From: Enterococcus rotai
GTDB lineage: Bacteria > Bacillota > Bacilli > Lactobacillales > Enterococcaceae
Direction: 5' to 3'
NCBI RefSeq assembly: GCF_001465345.1
Contig: NZ_CP013655.1
Span: forward strand, 3,287,091-3,351,090
Length of the DNA: 64,000 bases
Below the pieces are notes generated by a model. It was given only the letters and a program-made list of their open reading frames with translations. It ran no database searches and had not been told where the DNA came from. The position numbers were made by a program, and so were the translations under genes. Positions 8,640-17,089 of the stretch are shown here, piece after piece. How positions within the stretch are numbered: the first letter of the stretch is position 1; every line of letters begins with the position of its first letter.

Positions 8640-11243
8640 TTATTCTGCTATCGGTTCATTTTTAAATACTAATTGTCCATTTAATAACGTAATCGTTACT
8701 TTTGTTTTTGGTAATACACGTCCTGACACGATTTCTTTCGCTAAAGGCGTCTCTACTTCTTTAGTAATAAAACGTTTCAGTGGACGAGCACCATAAGCTG
8801 GATCATAGCCACTTTCCGCAATCCAAGTTTTTGCTTCATCAGAAACCACTAATTCGATTTCTTGCTGTTCTAAACGTCGCGCTAATTGAGCTGTCATTTT
8901 GCCAATGATCCCTTTGACATTATCCAAACTTAATGGTGTGAACAATATCGTATCATCAATTCTATTTAAGAATTCTGGTTTGAAATGACCGCGTAATATG
9001 GTCATTACTTGTTCCTCTACTGATTCTGGAATCGTACCTTCTGGTGTAACCCCTTCAAGCAACAATTGAGAACCAATATTACTCGTCATGATCAATACAG
9101 TATTTTTGAAATCAACCACACGCCCTTTAGAATCAGTCAAACGACCATCATCTAACACTTGGAGTAAAATGTTAAATACGTCAGGATGCGCTTTTTCAAT
9201 TTCATCTAGCAACACGATGGTATAAGGATTACGACGAACGGCCTCTGTTAATTGCCCACCTTCTTCATAACCAATGTAGCCTGGAGGTGCACCGACTAAA
9301 CGAGAGACACTATGTTTTTCCATATACTCACTCATATCGATCCGCACCATATGCTCTTCTGAATCAAACAAATCTTCTGCTAACGCTTTAGCAAGTTCTG
9401 TCTTACCAACACCAGTTGGTCCTAAGAATAGGAATGATCCCAAAGGACGATCTGGATCTTGTAACCCAGCACGAGAGCGAATCACGGCATCACTAACAGC
9501 ATCGACCGCTTCATCTTGACCAATCACACGTTTGTGTAAAGTCTCGTTCAACTTCATTAGTTTTTCTCGTTCCCCTTCAACCAGTTTCGTTACAGGGATT
9601 CCGGTTAAGCGACCAACTACTTGAGCAATTTCATTTTCAGTCACGGCTTCTTGCACCATACGGACATTTTCTTCGTCATTTTTTGCTTCAAGTTGTTTTA
9701 ATTCCTCTTCTAATTGAGGAATTGTGCCATGACGAAGGACAGCTGCTCGTTCTAAATCGTAATTGTTTTCAGCATCTTCTAACTCATGTTTTGCTTTATC
9801 GATTTCGCCTCGTTTATTGCTAACAGCATTGACTTCTTCTTTTTCAGTTTCCCATTGCATCTTCATGGCGTTCGCTTCTTCACGAAGATCAGCCAGTTCT
9901 TCTTGCAACGCGTTTAGACGTTTTTTACTAGCATCATCAGATTCTTTCTTCAAGGCAGCTTCTTCGATTTCTAATTGCATTAAACGACGAGTTACTTGAT
10001 CAAGCTCTGTTGGCATTGAATTCATTTCCACACGAATCGTAGCACTTGCTTCATCAACTAAGTCAATGGCTTTATCTGGTAAAAAACGATCCGTGATATA
10101 ACGGTCAGATAACGTTGCTGCAGCAACTAAAGCATTGTCATGGATGTTGACACTATGATGGATTTCAAAACGTTCCTTTAACCCACGCAAAATACTGATC
10201 GTATCTTCAACAGTCGGCTCTTTTACCAAAACTTTTTGGAAACGGCGTTCTAACGCTTTATCTTTTTCCATATATTGACGATATTCATCTAATGTTGTTG
10301 CACCGATCAAATGTAATTCACCACGAGCCAACATGGGTTTCAATAAGTTACCAGCATCCATACTACCTTCTGTTTTTCCTGCTCCAACGATATTATGGAT
10401 TTCATCAATGAATAAAATGATGCGCCCCTCACTCTTTTTAACCTCTTTTAAAACAGCTTTTAAACGTTCTTCAAATTCGCCACGGAATTTGGCTCCAGCG
10501 ATCAACGCTCCCATATCTAACGAAAAGATTGTCTTATCCTTTAAGTTTTCCGGTACATCTTTGCGCACGATTCGTTGGGCTAAGCCTTCGACGATAGCTG
10601 TTTTACCAACGCCTGGTTCGCCGATCAAAACAGGGTTATTTTTTGTTTTTCGTGAAAGAATTCGAACAACATCACGGATTTCTTCATCACGACCAATGAT
10701 CGGATCTTGATTGCCGCTTTTAACCTGCTGTACTAAGTCAACACCATATTTTTCTAATGCTTTGTATTGTTCTTCTTGATTTTGAGAAGTCACATGATCT
10801 CCTCCTCTCATGTCTTCGATATTTTTACGTAGTTCTTTTTCTGTGATTCCTTGACTAGTCAAATACTTGGTCAAGCGATAATTTTTCAATTTCATCAACG
10901 CTAAAATCACGATTTCAGTTGCTAGAAATTCATCTTGAAATGATTCTCTCAACTTATCTGCTTCACCTAATAAGTTAAACAGATTTTGACTCATACTTTG
11001 CCCATATTGGATATTGCTTCCTTGAATACTAGGGTATTCATCGATTGCTTGGTCGATTTCCCGTTCAAAAGTCTCGACGTCAACGCCTGCATCTGTATAA
11101 AAATTACGACCAAAGTGATTCGGTTGTAAAAAAATCTTCCATAAATGAGCAATATCGATTTCCTGATGGTGGCGAGTTACTGCGACCTGTTGTGCCTCAG
11201 CAATGGCCTCTTGTAAAGTTGTTGTCATTTTTTCGATATTCAT
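8640..11243 (-). CDS. clpB: ATP-dependent disaggregase ClpB (Hsp100)
   Basis: A hexameric AAA+ chaperone that works with DnaK to pull proteins out of aggregates after heat stress. The 867 residues give an N-domain (1-145), AAA1 with GEPGVGKTA near residue 205, a coiled-coil middle domain around 410-530 with heptad-like Glu/Lys/Leu sequence, and AAA2 with GPTGVGKTE near residue 605. There is no ClpP-binding loop. An in-frame ATG 90 bp further upstream exists, but the start at 11243 ([12 protein letters not shown]) has a perfect AGGAGG 7 nt ahead and fits the family. Transcription comes from a CtsR-controlled promoter about 370 bp upstream, so the mRNA carries a long leader with two structured repeats. 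Confidence 0.97.
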   Translation of the reverse strand: MNIEKMTTTLQEAIAEAQQVAVTRHHQEIDIAHLWKIFLQPNHFGRNFYTDAGVDVETFEREIDQAIDEYPSIQGSNIQYGQSMSQNLFNLLGEADKLRESFQDEFLATEIVILALMKLKNYRLTKYLTSQGITEKELRKNIEDMRGGDHVTSQNQEEQYKALEKYGVDLVQQVKSGNQDPIIGRDEEIRDVVRILSRKTKNNPVLIGEPGVGKTAIVEGLAQRIVRKDVPENLKDKTIFSLDMGALIAGAKFRGEFEERLKAVLKEVKKSEGRIILFIDEIHNIVGAGKTEGSMDAGNLLKPMLARGELHLIGATTLDEYRQYMEKDKALERRFQKVLVKEPTVEDTISILRGLKERFEIHHSVNIHDNALVAAATLSDRYITDRFLPDKAIDLVDEASATIRVEMNSMPTELDQVTRRLMQLEIEEAALKKESDDASKKRLNALQEELADLREEANAMKMQWETEKEEVNAVSNKRGEIDKAKHELEDAENNYDLERAAVLRHGTIPQLEEELKQLEAKNDEENVRMVQEAVTENEIAQVVGRLTGIPVTKLVEGEREKLMKLNETLHKRVIGQDEAVDAVSDAVIRSRAGLQDPDRPLGSFLFLGPTGVGKTELAKALAEDLFDSEEHMVRIDMSEYMEKHSVSRLVGAPPGYIGYEEGGQLTEAVRRNPYTIVLLDEIEKAHPDVFNILLQVLDDGRLTDSKGRVVDFKNTVLIMTSNIGSQLLLEGVTPEGTIPESVEEQVMTILRGHFKPEFLNRIDDTILFTPLSLDNVKGIIGKMTAQLARRLEQQEIELVVSDEAKTWIAESGYDPAYGARPLKRFITKEVETPLAKEIVSGRVLPKTKVTITLLNGQLVFKNEPIAE

Positions 11244-11262
11244 AACATTACCTCCTAAAATT

Positions 11263-11384
11263 AAAAGCGTAATAAGCCCGCTTAGTCTCGAATGAAAAAT
11301 AGGAAAAATCGATTGAGACGCTTTTTGGCTCACTCTATTTTTATCTTTTTTCCGAGAGACTGGCTTATGGAGCTAGATAGATAG
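11263..11384 (-). repeat. Structured intergenic repeat, copy 1 (clpB leader)
   Basis: One of two tandem ~120-bp units. Read on the + strand it starts AAAAGCGTAATAAGCC and ends GAGCTAGATAG. Nested complementary segments are TAAGCC (11273-11278) with GGCTTA (11362-11367), AGTCTC (11284-11289) with GAGACT (11356-11361), AAAAATAG with CTATTTTT, and TGAG (11314-11317) with CTCA (11329-11332). In clpB mRNA its complement lies just before the AGGAGG site. Confidence 0.8.
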
Positions 11385-11501
11385 AAGCGTAATAAGCCTG
11401 TTTAGTCTTGACTGGAAAATAGGAAAAATCGATTGAGACGCTTTTTGGCTCACTCTATTTTTATTTTTTTCCGAAAGGCTAGCTCGTAAAGCTAGATAAC
11501 A
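11385..11501 (-). repeat. Structured intergenic repeat, copy 2 (clpB leader)
   Basis: Tandem copy of the preceding unit with a 120-bp period. The inner part (AAAATAGGAAAAATCGATTG to CTCACTCTATTTTTAT) is nearly identical. The second stem becomes AGTCTT with AAGGCT, still pairing through one G-U. The outer stem is degenerate. The unit ends GCTAGATAACAC. Confidence 0.78.
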
Positions 11502-11613
11502 CTAAAATTACCTTCTATATAAATAGTATCCTTTATTTCCTAAAAAAACATTACGTCTTTTGGACTATTTTTGATAAGGTCTAAAGTCTGATTAACTTTG
11601 ACCTTATAAATCA

Positions 11614-11643
11614 ATTATACTCAATTGGTCAGCAAAGGTCAAA
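11614..11643 (-). promoter_or_regulatory. clpB promoter with CtsR operator
   Basis: On the leftward strand TTGACC (11637-11642), a 17-bp spacer and TATAAT (11614-11619) form a strong vegetative promoter. GGTCAGCAAAGGTCAAA (11627-11643, + strand) is a heptad direct repeat matching the CtsR box RGTCAAANANRGTCAAA and covers the -35 and spacer. CtsR would repress clpB until heat stress. Single GGTCAAA half sites flank it on both sides. Confidence 0.88.
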
Positions 11644-11736
11644 CGAAAACTTCTCTTTTTTGACCAATTCCCCCCCTACCTATTTTTATGATACTCCAAC
11701 TAATTATTTTAGCAAAATAATATGAGTTTTAGTAAC

Positions 11737-11780
11737 AAAAAAAGATGATCTAAACGTCCAATTGAACGTTTTAAATCATC
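11737..11780 (-). terminator. Terminator of the lipoprotein gene
   Basis: GATGATTTAAAACGT pairs with ACGTTTAGATCATC (one bulge) and runs into seven T residues on the leftward strand, 6 bp past the stop of the lipoprotein gene. Confidence 0.8.
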
Positions 11781-11786
11781 TCTAGA

Positions 11787-12263
11787 TCATTGAATTTTTT
11801 CAACTTTTATTACTGAATTTCCAGCAACTTGAGGCGGTATCGACATTGTCATAGCTGGTAACCCTACTAAGGTAAACTGAATTTTATCTCCCGCTCTTAA
11901 GTCCGCTTCTGTTAATCCAGCTGCTAATTGCTCGGTCGATACATTTAGGATCACACCATCATTTTTCATCATATTGAGGATTTCTTCAGGGTCTTTTACT
12001 GCTTCCACCTCATTTAAAACCAAGCGAATCGATTGGTCAACTGTCTCATTTTTCTTTCCATCTTCCACTAGGAGAGCAGTAAAAATGGATTGCTCTTGCG
12101 TCTTGTCTGAACTCTTAGAAGTTTGTTCAGTCGATTCCTCTTTCTTACTCATCATAGAAGTTTCAGTACTTCCTTTCGATTCATCTTTATTATTAGCTGT
12201 ACAAGCGCCTAAAACGAACAATGCACAAATTATTCCTAAAGTAATACTCGTCGTTTTTTTCAT
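11787..12263 (-). CDS. Secreted lipoprotein of unknown function
   Basis: A 158-residue protein with a clear lipoprotein signal: a charged start (MKKTT), a hydrophobic stretch to residue 20, and lipobox VLGAC with the lipidated Cys at 21. A Ser/Thr/Glu/Lys-rich linker follows (22-60), then a compact domain with FTALLVEDGKKNETVDQSIR and an ending in MSIPPQVAGNSVIKVEKIQ. The pattern suggests a small extracellular beta-rich domain. I do not recognise a named family. It lies alone between clpB and dnaI, with its own terminator. Confidence 0.8.
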   Translation of the reverse strand: MKKTTSITLGIICALFVLGACTANNKDESKGSTETSMMSKKEESTEQTSKSSDKTQEQSIFTALLVEDGKKNETVDQSIRLVLNEVEAVKDPEEILNMMKNDGVILNVSTEQLAAGLTEADLRAGDKIQFTLVGLPAMTMSIPPQVAGNSVIKVEKIQ

Positions 12264-12343
12264 TGAAGTTCCACCTTTCCCTTCAAGATACTCTTGAACC
12301 CTTTTCAGTTTGAATTCGAAACGGTATTAACCGCAATAATACT

Positions 12344-12369
12344 GACCTCCAATCATATGATTGGAGGTC
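12344..12369 (-). terminator. Probable terminator of the dnaB-dnaI operon
   Basis: A perfect 26-bp palindrome with 13-bp arms (GACCTCCAATCAT and its complement) lies about 40 bp past dnaI. Only a short T-containing stretch follows on the leftward strand. A TTTTTT tract lies on the other side, so it could also act rightward. Confidence 0.6.
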
Positions 12370-12407
12370 AAACTATTTTTTGGGGTCAATACATAATCAG
12401 ACAGCTT

Positions 12408-13337
12408 TTAGCCATTTCTTCGATCATTTCCTGACATCGTGATTTCTTGTGCTAAATAACGAATTCGCTCCATGATCCGACGGGCCTTCAAAGGTTCTTG
12501 TTCCCCACGTTGCGTGACAGACAAATGTTTTTCTAACTCTTTTAAATCAAGATTAGAGGAGAAAAATGTCACTAATTGTTCTTGCATGCGGTATTGTAAA
12601 ATAACACTTAAAACATCGTCACGGATCCAAGAAGTCATTGATTCTGCACCCAAATCATCAATCATCAACACGGGTGATTTTTTAACAGCATCTAGCTTTG
12701 GTCCAACCATATCTTTACCGATTGCCTGTTTCATTTCAACTGTAAAGGTTGGGAAATGTACAATAGTCGTCACAAATCCTCGTTCCGCTAAACTATTTGC
12801 AATGGCACCTAATAGGAATGATTTTCCTACGCCGAATGTCCCTTGAAGATACAGTCCTTTGTGAAATTCTTTTGGTTCAGAAGTATATTCATTCAAAAAC
12901 TTCATCGTTTCAGCCATCGCCTGTGCTCGACCCTGAGAGGCTGTATCAAATCGGCTTAAACTAGCTTCTCGTACATCTTTAGGCATATCCATCGCGCGAA
13001 CTCTTTTACGAATCTCATCTTCTTTTTGCTTGGCAATCAACGCTTCAGTTGGTACATAAGTAACATCGATATAGTGAAAATTCAAGGTTAATTTCGGCTC
13101 ATAGCCAGGAGCGATCATTGATGGATCATTCAATTGATATTTACGTTTTTCTTGTACAAATTCATACAGTTTTGAATAGCTTTTACGGATGTCATCATCC
13201 GTCAATCGCTCGCGATGTTCTTGAATAAATTCTTGGACATCCGTATCTTTTAATACAACATCGACCAGTTCATTATAGCGCTCGTTCATATCTCTGTTTT
13301 GAATGATTTTTGACATTTCTTTTCCTACGTCTTCCAT
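12408..13337 (-). CDS. dnaI: Primosomal protein DnaI, helicase loader
   Basis: An AAA+ ATPase that loads the replicative helicase at oriC and restart sites, together with DnaB and DnaD. In the 309-residue protein the N-terminal helicase-interaction region spans about 1-130. The P-loop is LQGTFGVGKSFLLG near residue 165 and Walker B is VLMIDDLGAE near 228; a sensor region SSNLDLKELE follows. The start ATG overlaps the dnaB stop as TAATG, with GGAGG upstream, so the two are translationally coupled. Confidence 0.95.
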   Translation of the reverse strand: MEDVGKEMSKIIQNRDMNERYNELVDVVLKDTDVQEFIQEHRERLTDDDIRKSYSKLYEFVQEKRKYQLNDPSMIAPGYEPKLTLNFHYIDVTYVPTEALIAKQKEDEIRKRVRAMDMPKDVREASLSRFDTASQGRAQAMAETMKFLNEYTSEPKEFHKGLYLQGTFGVGKSFLLGAIANSLAERGFVTTIVHFPTFTVEMKQAIGKDMVGPKLDAVKKSPVLMIDDLGAESMTSWIRDDVLSVILQYRMQEQLVTFFSSNLDLKELEKHLSVTQRGEQEPLKARRIMERIRYLAQEITMSGNDRRNG

Positions 13338-14743
13338 TAGTTGCCGCCTCCTTTACTCAGAAAATCTTGAATTTCTTTATCTAATCGTGCTTGTTCTTCT
13401 TTCGATAGCTTTTGTTCTTCAACCGGATTTTCTACCCAATCTGGTAGTGTTTCCTGACGAATCGGACGGTTGTTTTGTCCATAACGCTGTCTCGTTTGTT
13501 TTTGTTCTTTGCCTTTTTTGGCTAACTCACGTACATGATCAATCGCCTTTTCAGGGGAAAAAATACCACTTTGTGCCCATTCATTCGCGATTCGATTAAC
13601 ATAGTCCGCTTTTAGTGTTGGTTGTTTTTGGATATTATAAACGTAATTGATCAAGACATTGATCACACTATTTGGCAGTCCGGATTTACTCACTAAGTAT
13701 TTAACTAAAGAGCGCTCTTGCGGCGTAGTATAACCGCCTCGTTCATTTTTCAAGGCTTCCAAATAGTTCAATGGAAAATTCTTCTCACTATCCATGATCA
13801 TTTGAATATCTTGTGTTGAAAAACCATTCATTTTTAATGAGTTGTAACGATATGTTTGCTGATCTGCAGCAGATAATTCCACTGATTCGTTAGTTTGGAA
13901 TTGGCTTGCCTTTTGTTTTTTATCAGGATCATAAGTACGATACACCGCTCGTTCAAAGTCTTTGACGTCGATCTTACTCGTATAATAATCAAATGATTTA
14001 GAACAAAACTCGATCATATCTAATTCTGTGATCCCAAATAAATTGTGGAAGATAAAGACCTCTTCCTTAAAACCAGCACTATTATCAGGAAGTTTGATTC
14101 CTAAATTTTCAATTCCTTGAACAAAATAGGCCCAATCAAAGGTTTCACTGACTGCACTTGGTTTTTTCACAGGTCTTGGATCAGTGAATGCTTGCGCCAG
14201 CTGACCTAGCTGACCACTTTGTGCAATGATTTGCTCCTCTTTGAACAGATAGACATCTTTAAAACTAGCTGAAACTTCTTCAAAACCTGTCAAACTAATA
14301 AATTTGGGTTTGAATCGCTCAAATAATTTATCCAACTTTCTTTGTCCAACGCTGTTTAACAGAGTCAGTGACAACACTTCGTCTTTAAAGAAACGTTCGG
14401 CCGTTTCAGGATGATTTAAACGATACAAAAAGTAAATCCCTAGTTCACTATCTTCTTTGACAAAGGTACTTAGTAATCCAATACCTTCTAATTTTTTTCT
14501 AGCAGTTTGAATTTCTTTGATACTCATATCCAACATTGTAATCAGCTCTGCATGAAAAAGTGATTCACTAACACCTGTTTCTGTAACTTCTGATAACAGT
14601 GTCAAATATAAACTAAACGCTTTTGCGCCAATTATCGGTTGATATAAAAGCGTTAAAACAGTTTGTTCTTGGTCAGATAAAGTATAAGCAATGGTTGCTT
14701 GAAATATGCTTTTTGGCTGGACTTCTTTCCACTTGTCTTTCAA
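13337..14743 (-). CDS. dnaB: Replication initiation and membrane attachment protein DnaB
   Basis: The Gram-positive DnaB protein (not the helicase) that acts with DnaD and DnaI to load helicase and tether the origin to the membrane. In the 468 residues, the N-terminal winged-helix domain spans about 1-110 and the DnaB/DnaD conserved C-terminal domain about 300-400 (KNFPLNYLEALKNERGGYTT, SGLPNSVINVLINYV). The tail is charged. The start is TTG at 14743, chosen because TAAGGAGG lies 8-9 nt before it. It follows nrdR by 12 bp and is coupled to dnaI downstream. Confidence 0.93.
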   Translation of the reverse strand: MKDKWKEVQPKSIFQATIAYTLSDQEQTVLTLLYQPIIGAKAFSLYLTLLSEVTETGVSESLFHAELITMLDMSIKEIQTARKKLEGIGLLSTFVKEDSELGIYFLYRLNHPETAERFFKDEVLSLTLLNSVGQRKLDKLFERFKPKFISLTGFEEVSASFKDVYLFKEEQIIAQSGQLGQLAQAFTDPRPVKKPSAVSETFDWAYFVQGIENLGIKLPDNSAGFKEEVFIFHNLFGITELDMIEFCSKSFDYYTSKIDVKDFERAVYRTYDPDKKQKASQFQTNESVELSAADQQTYRYNSLKMNGFSTQDIQMIMDSEKNFPLNYLEALKNERGGYTTPQERSLVKYLVSKSGLPNSVINVLINYVYNIQKQPTLKADYVNRIANEWAQSGIFSPEKAIDHVRELAKKGKEQKQTRQRYGQNNRPIRQETLPDWVENPVEEQKLSKEEQARLDKEIQDFLSKGGGN

Positions 14744-14755
14744 GGAAAGACCTCC

Positions 14756-15241
14756 TTATTCATTGGTTGTATCAGCGTTTGAAGACTTTGCTTTATCAAC
14801 GATTCCTTGCAATTCTTTTAAGAACACACTCATATCTTTAAATTGACGGTACACACTGGCAAAACGAATATAGGCAATTTCATCTAGATTGACTAAATCT
14901 TCCATTACATATTCTCCGACTAATGTCGTTGAAACTTCATTCTCGCCTAAGCTACGAACACGATTTTCAACATTATCAACGATTTGTTCCATTTGTTCCA
15001 TGGCAACTGGACGTTTTTCTGCTGAGCGAATCAACCCGCGTAAAATCTTCTCTCTATTGAATTCTTCTCGGTCACCGTTTTTCTTAATGACTAATAATGG
15101 TGCAGCTTCAATCCGTTCAAATGTTGTAAAACGGTAATTACAATTTTCACACTCTCTACGACGACGGATCGCACGACCATCGTCAGCTTGACGACTATCA
15201 ATTACACGAGAATTATTATGATGACATCTTGGACAACGCAT
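14756..15241 (-). CDS. nrdR: Transcriptional repressor NrdR
   Basis: An ATP/dATP-sensing repressor of ribonucleotide reductase genes. The 161-residue protein has an N-terminal zinc ribbon with Cys3, Cys6, Cys31 and Cys34 ([14 protein letters not shown]) and the basic stretch [12 protein letters not shown]. An ATP-cone domain follows from about residue 49 ([20 protein letters not shown]). A GTG lies three codons upstream, but ATG at 15241 has GAGGTG spaced 6 nt and gives the universal MRCPxC start. It leads the nrdR-dnaB-dnaI transcript. Confidence 0.96.
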   Translation of the reverse strand: MRCPRCHHNNSRVIDSRQADDGRAIRRRRECENCNYRFTTFERIEAAPLLVIKKNGDREEFNREKILRGLIRSAEKRPVAMEQMEQIVDNVENRVRSLGENEVSTTLVGEYVMEDLVNLDEIAYIRFASVYRQFKDMSVFLKELQGIVDKAKSSNADTTNE

Positions 15242-15466
15242 AGTATTCACCTCATTTTATCTAATAATATCTATTTTAACAGTTAATTTTAAGTTTACTT
15301 CCTATATTATAACATGAAATGCTTAAGAAACCAGACATTAGCGATTACTTCTTAACCATTTTTTTTCATTTGTTTAACGTTTATTTAATAACAGTTTTTT
15401 AAATAAAATGAATCAGACTCTCACTGAGCTGGTTATTTCTCTTATCAATTTATCTAAATAAGTTGT
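15242..15466. other. Intergenic region upstream of nrdR
   Basis: AT-rich, with no gene-like frame. A leftward TATAAT about 60 bp upstream of nrdR is a plausible -10, but no good -35 matches it. No NrdR-box pair was recognised. Confidence 0.4.
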
Positions 15467-15524
15467 AACAAAAAAATGAAAACAAAATCGGCTTTAACAT
15501 TCGCTGCCTCCCTTGTCTTCATTT
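15467..15524 (-). terminator. Terminator of coaE
   Basis: AAATGAAGACAA pairs with TTGTTTTCATTT (one G-U) across a 27-nt loop, followed by seven T residues on the leftward strand. It lies about 35 bp past coaE and separates it from nrdR. Confidence 0.65.
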
Positions 15525-15558
15525 ATCTGAAAAATAGTTCTTACTACAGATCGAGTAA

Positions 15559-16152
15559 TTAAAAATGATTTTTTAACACCCAATTTTCCACCAATTTCTT
15601 AGTTTCTTGGATCGTTTTTTGATTATCAAATACGATATCTGCTCTTTGCTTTTTCTGTTCGATCGATAATTGACTGTTTATTCGTTGCCACGCTTCTTGT
15701 TCCGTCAGATGATCTCTTTTCATCAAACGATCCAGTTGAATCGTTTCTGGAACATAGACAACTGCTACTTGATCCATGTCATTTTCATATCCGCCCTCAT
15801 AAAGCAAGGGAATATCAACAACGACTAATGACGCTCGGTCTTTTTTCTTTTCAATTTGCGACAAGATTGCTTCTCTTAAAAAAGGAGAGAGTAATGCATT
15901 TAGTTTTTGTCTTTTTTCTTCGTCTGAAAAAACAAGCGCTCCTAATTTTTTACGGTCCAATGAACCATCTGGCTGCAATATTTCTGTTCCAAACGTAGAC
16001 ACAATTTTAGCTAACGCTGGCATGCCCACTTCAACAATTTCTCGAGCGATCACATCAGCATCAACAACTGGAAAACCCAGTTCTTTAAAGACCTTTACAA
16101 CGGTACTTTTCCCTGTAGCAATCCCACCAGTCAGTCCTAATATCTTAGTCAT
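15559..16152 (-). CDS. coaE: Dephospho-CoA kinase
   Basis: Phosphorylates the 3'-hydroxyl of dephospho-CoA, the last step of coenzyme A synthesis. It is a 197-residue P-loop kinase with GLTGGIATGKST at residues 6-17, a VDADVIAREIV segment, and the lid region VPETIQLDRLMKRD. The start ATG is only 3 bp beyond the mutM stop, so the two genes are co-transcribed and probably translationally coupled. This polA-mutM-coaE order is common in Firmicutes. Confidence 0.95.
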   Translation of the reverse strand: MTKILGLTGGIATGKSTVVKVFKELGFPVVDADVIAREIVEVGMPALAKIVSTFGTEILQPDGSLDRKKLGALVFSDEEKRQKLNALLSPFLREAILSQIEKKKDRASLVVVDIPLLYEGGYENDMDQVAVVYVPETIQLDRLMKRDHLTEQEAWQRINSQLSIEQKKQRADIVFDNQKTIQETKKLVENWVLKNHF

Positions 16153-16155
16153 CGT

Positions 16156-16992
16156 TTAGTTTCTCACTTTTAAGGTTTGACACTTCGGACAAAAATGGGT
16201 TCCTCGTTGTGCAACTTTGATTTTTTTGATTGGTGTAGCACATCGTGGACATGGTTTCTCCGTTTGGCCATAAACATTTAGTGAAATTTGGAAGGTTCCT
16301 GCTTCGCCTAGCGCATTTAAGTAGCTACGGATTGTTGTTCCGCCAGCTTCGACCGCTCGGCCTAGGACATCGATGATTGCATAATACAGCCCTTCAACCT
16401 CTTTAGGTTTTAATGAATCAGCGGGTTGTTCTGGATGAATACTCGCTTCCCACAAAGCCTCATCTACATAAATATTCCCTAAACCGGTAACTAGTCGTTG
16501 ATCTAATAATAACGGTTTGATGGCTTTATGATGTTTTTTTAACCCCATTCGAAATTCCTTTAATTTGAATTGAGTAGGAATCGGTTCAGGACCTAAAGCC
16601 AAGATACCTTTATACTGTTCACCTTGATTTTTAGGCACTAAAACCATACGACCAAATTTCCGAACATCAAGATAACGGAGTTCAGTTCCATCGGTAAATG
16701 TAAAAATCACATGGGTGTGTTTTGTTCGCTCTTCTTCCGGCTTATGGGTTTCATACTTTCCTTCCATCCGCAGATGAGAAATCATATCGTAATTCGTTAA
16801 TTTGAAAATCAAAAATTTCCCACGTCGTTCCATTTTTTCGATTGTTTGACCAATCAACTGTTGCGCAAAAATATCTGTTTCAGGTGATTCAATGATTCTC
16901 GGCCATAATATCGTGACTTCTTCGATTGTTTTGCCGACAACTAACTTTTCCAACCCTTTTCTGACGGTTTCAACTTCTGGTAATTCAGGCAT
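16156..16992 (-). CDS. mutM: Formamidopyrimidine-DNA glycosylase
   Basis: A bifunctional glycosylase/AP lyase that removes 8-oxoguanine and Fapy lesions. The mature N-terminus PELPEVETVRKGL carries the catalytic Pro2 and Glu3. In the 278 residues the beta-rich N-domain is followed by a helix-two-turn-helix region with TGLGNIYVDEALW. A C-terminal zinc finger CPRC...CPKC ends the protein. GGAGAGGTGAG precedes the ATG. It sits between polA and coaE on the same strand, with a hairpin in the 97-bp polA-mutM gap. Confidence 0.97.
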   Translation of the reverse strand: MPELPEVETVRKGLEKLVVGKTIEEVTILWPRIIESPETDIFAQQLIGQTIEKMERRGKFLIFKLTNYDMISHLRMEGKYETHKPEEERTKHTHVIFTFTDGTELRYLDVRKFGRMVLVPKNQGEQYKGILALGPEPIPTQFKLKEFRMGLKKHHKAIKPLLLDQRLVTGLGNIYVDEALWEASIHPEQPADSLKPKEVEGLYYAIIDVLGRAVEAGGTTIRSYLNALGEAGTFQISLNVYGQTEKPCPRCATPIKKIKVAQRGTHFCPKCQTLKVRN

Positions 16993-17012
16993 AACTCACC
17001 TCTCCTTTGAAG

Positions 17013-17072
17013 AAAAAGACCGAAACAAACACATCAAGGTTTTACAACCTTGTTCGTTAGGTCAGTCTTTTT
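17013..17072 (-). terminator. Hairpin between polA and mutM, possible partial terminator
   Basis: AAAAAGAC pairs with GTCTTTTT around an inner CAAGGTT/AACCTTG hairpin. The final T-run is inside the stem. It could end part of the polA transcript or act as a processing site upstream of mutM. Confidence 0.5.
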
Positions 17073-17089
17073 CAGCTTATTTTAGTTGC

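Noticed and set aside
11244-11333. N-terminal 30-residue extension of ClpB
   Set aside because: It runs into the repeat element, lacks a ribosome site, and the internal ATG at 11243 has AGGAGG and the conserved ClpB N-terminus.
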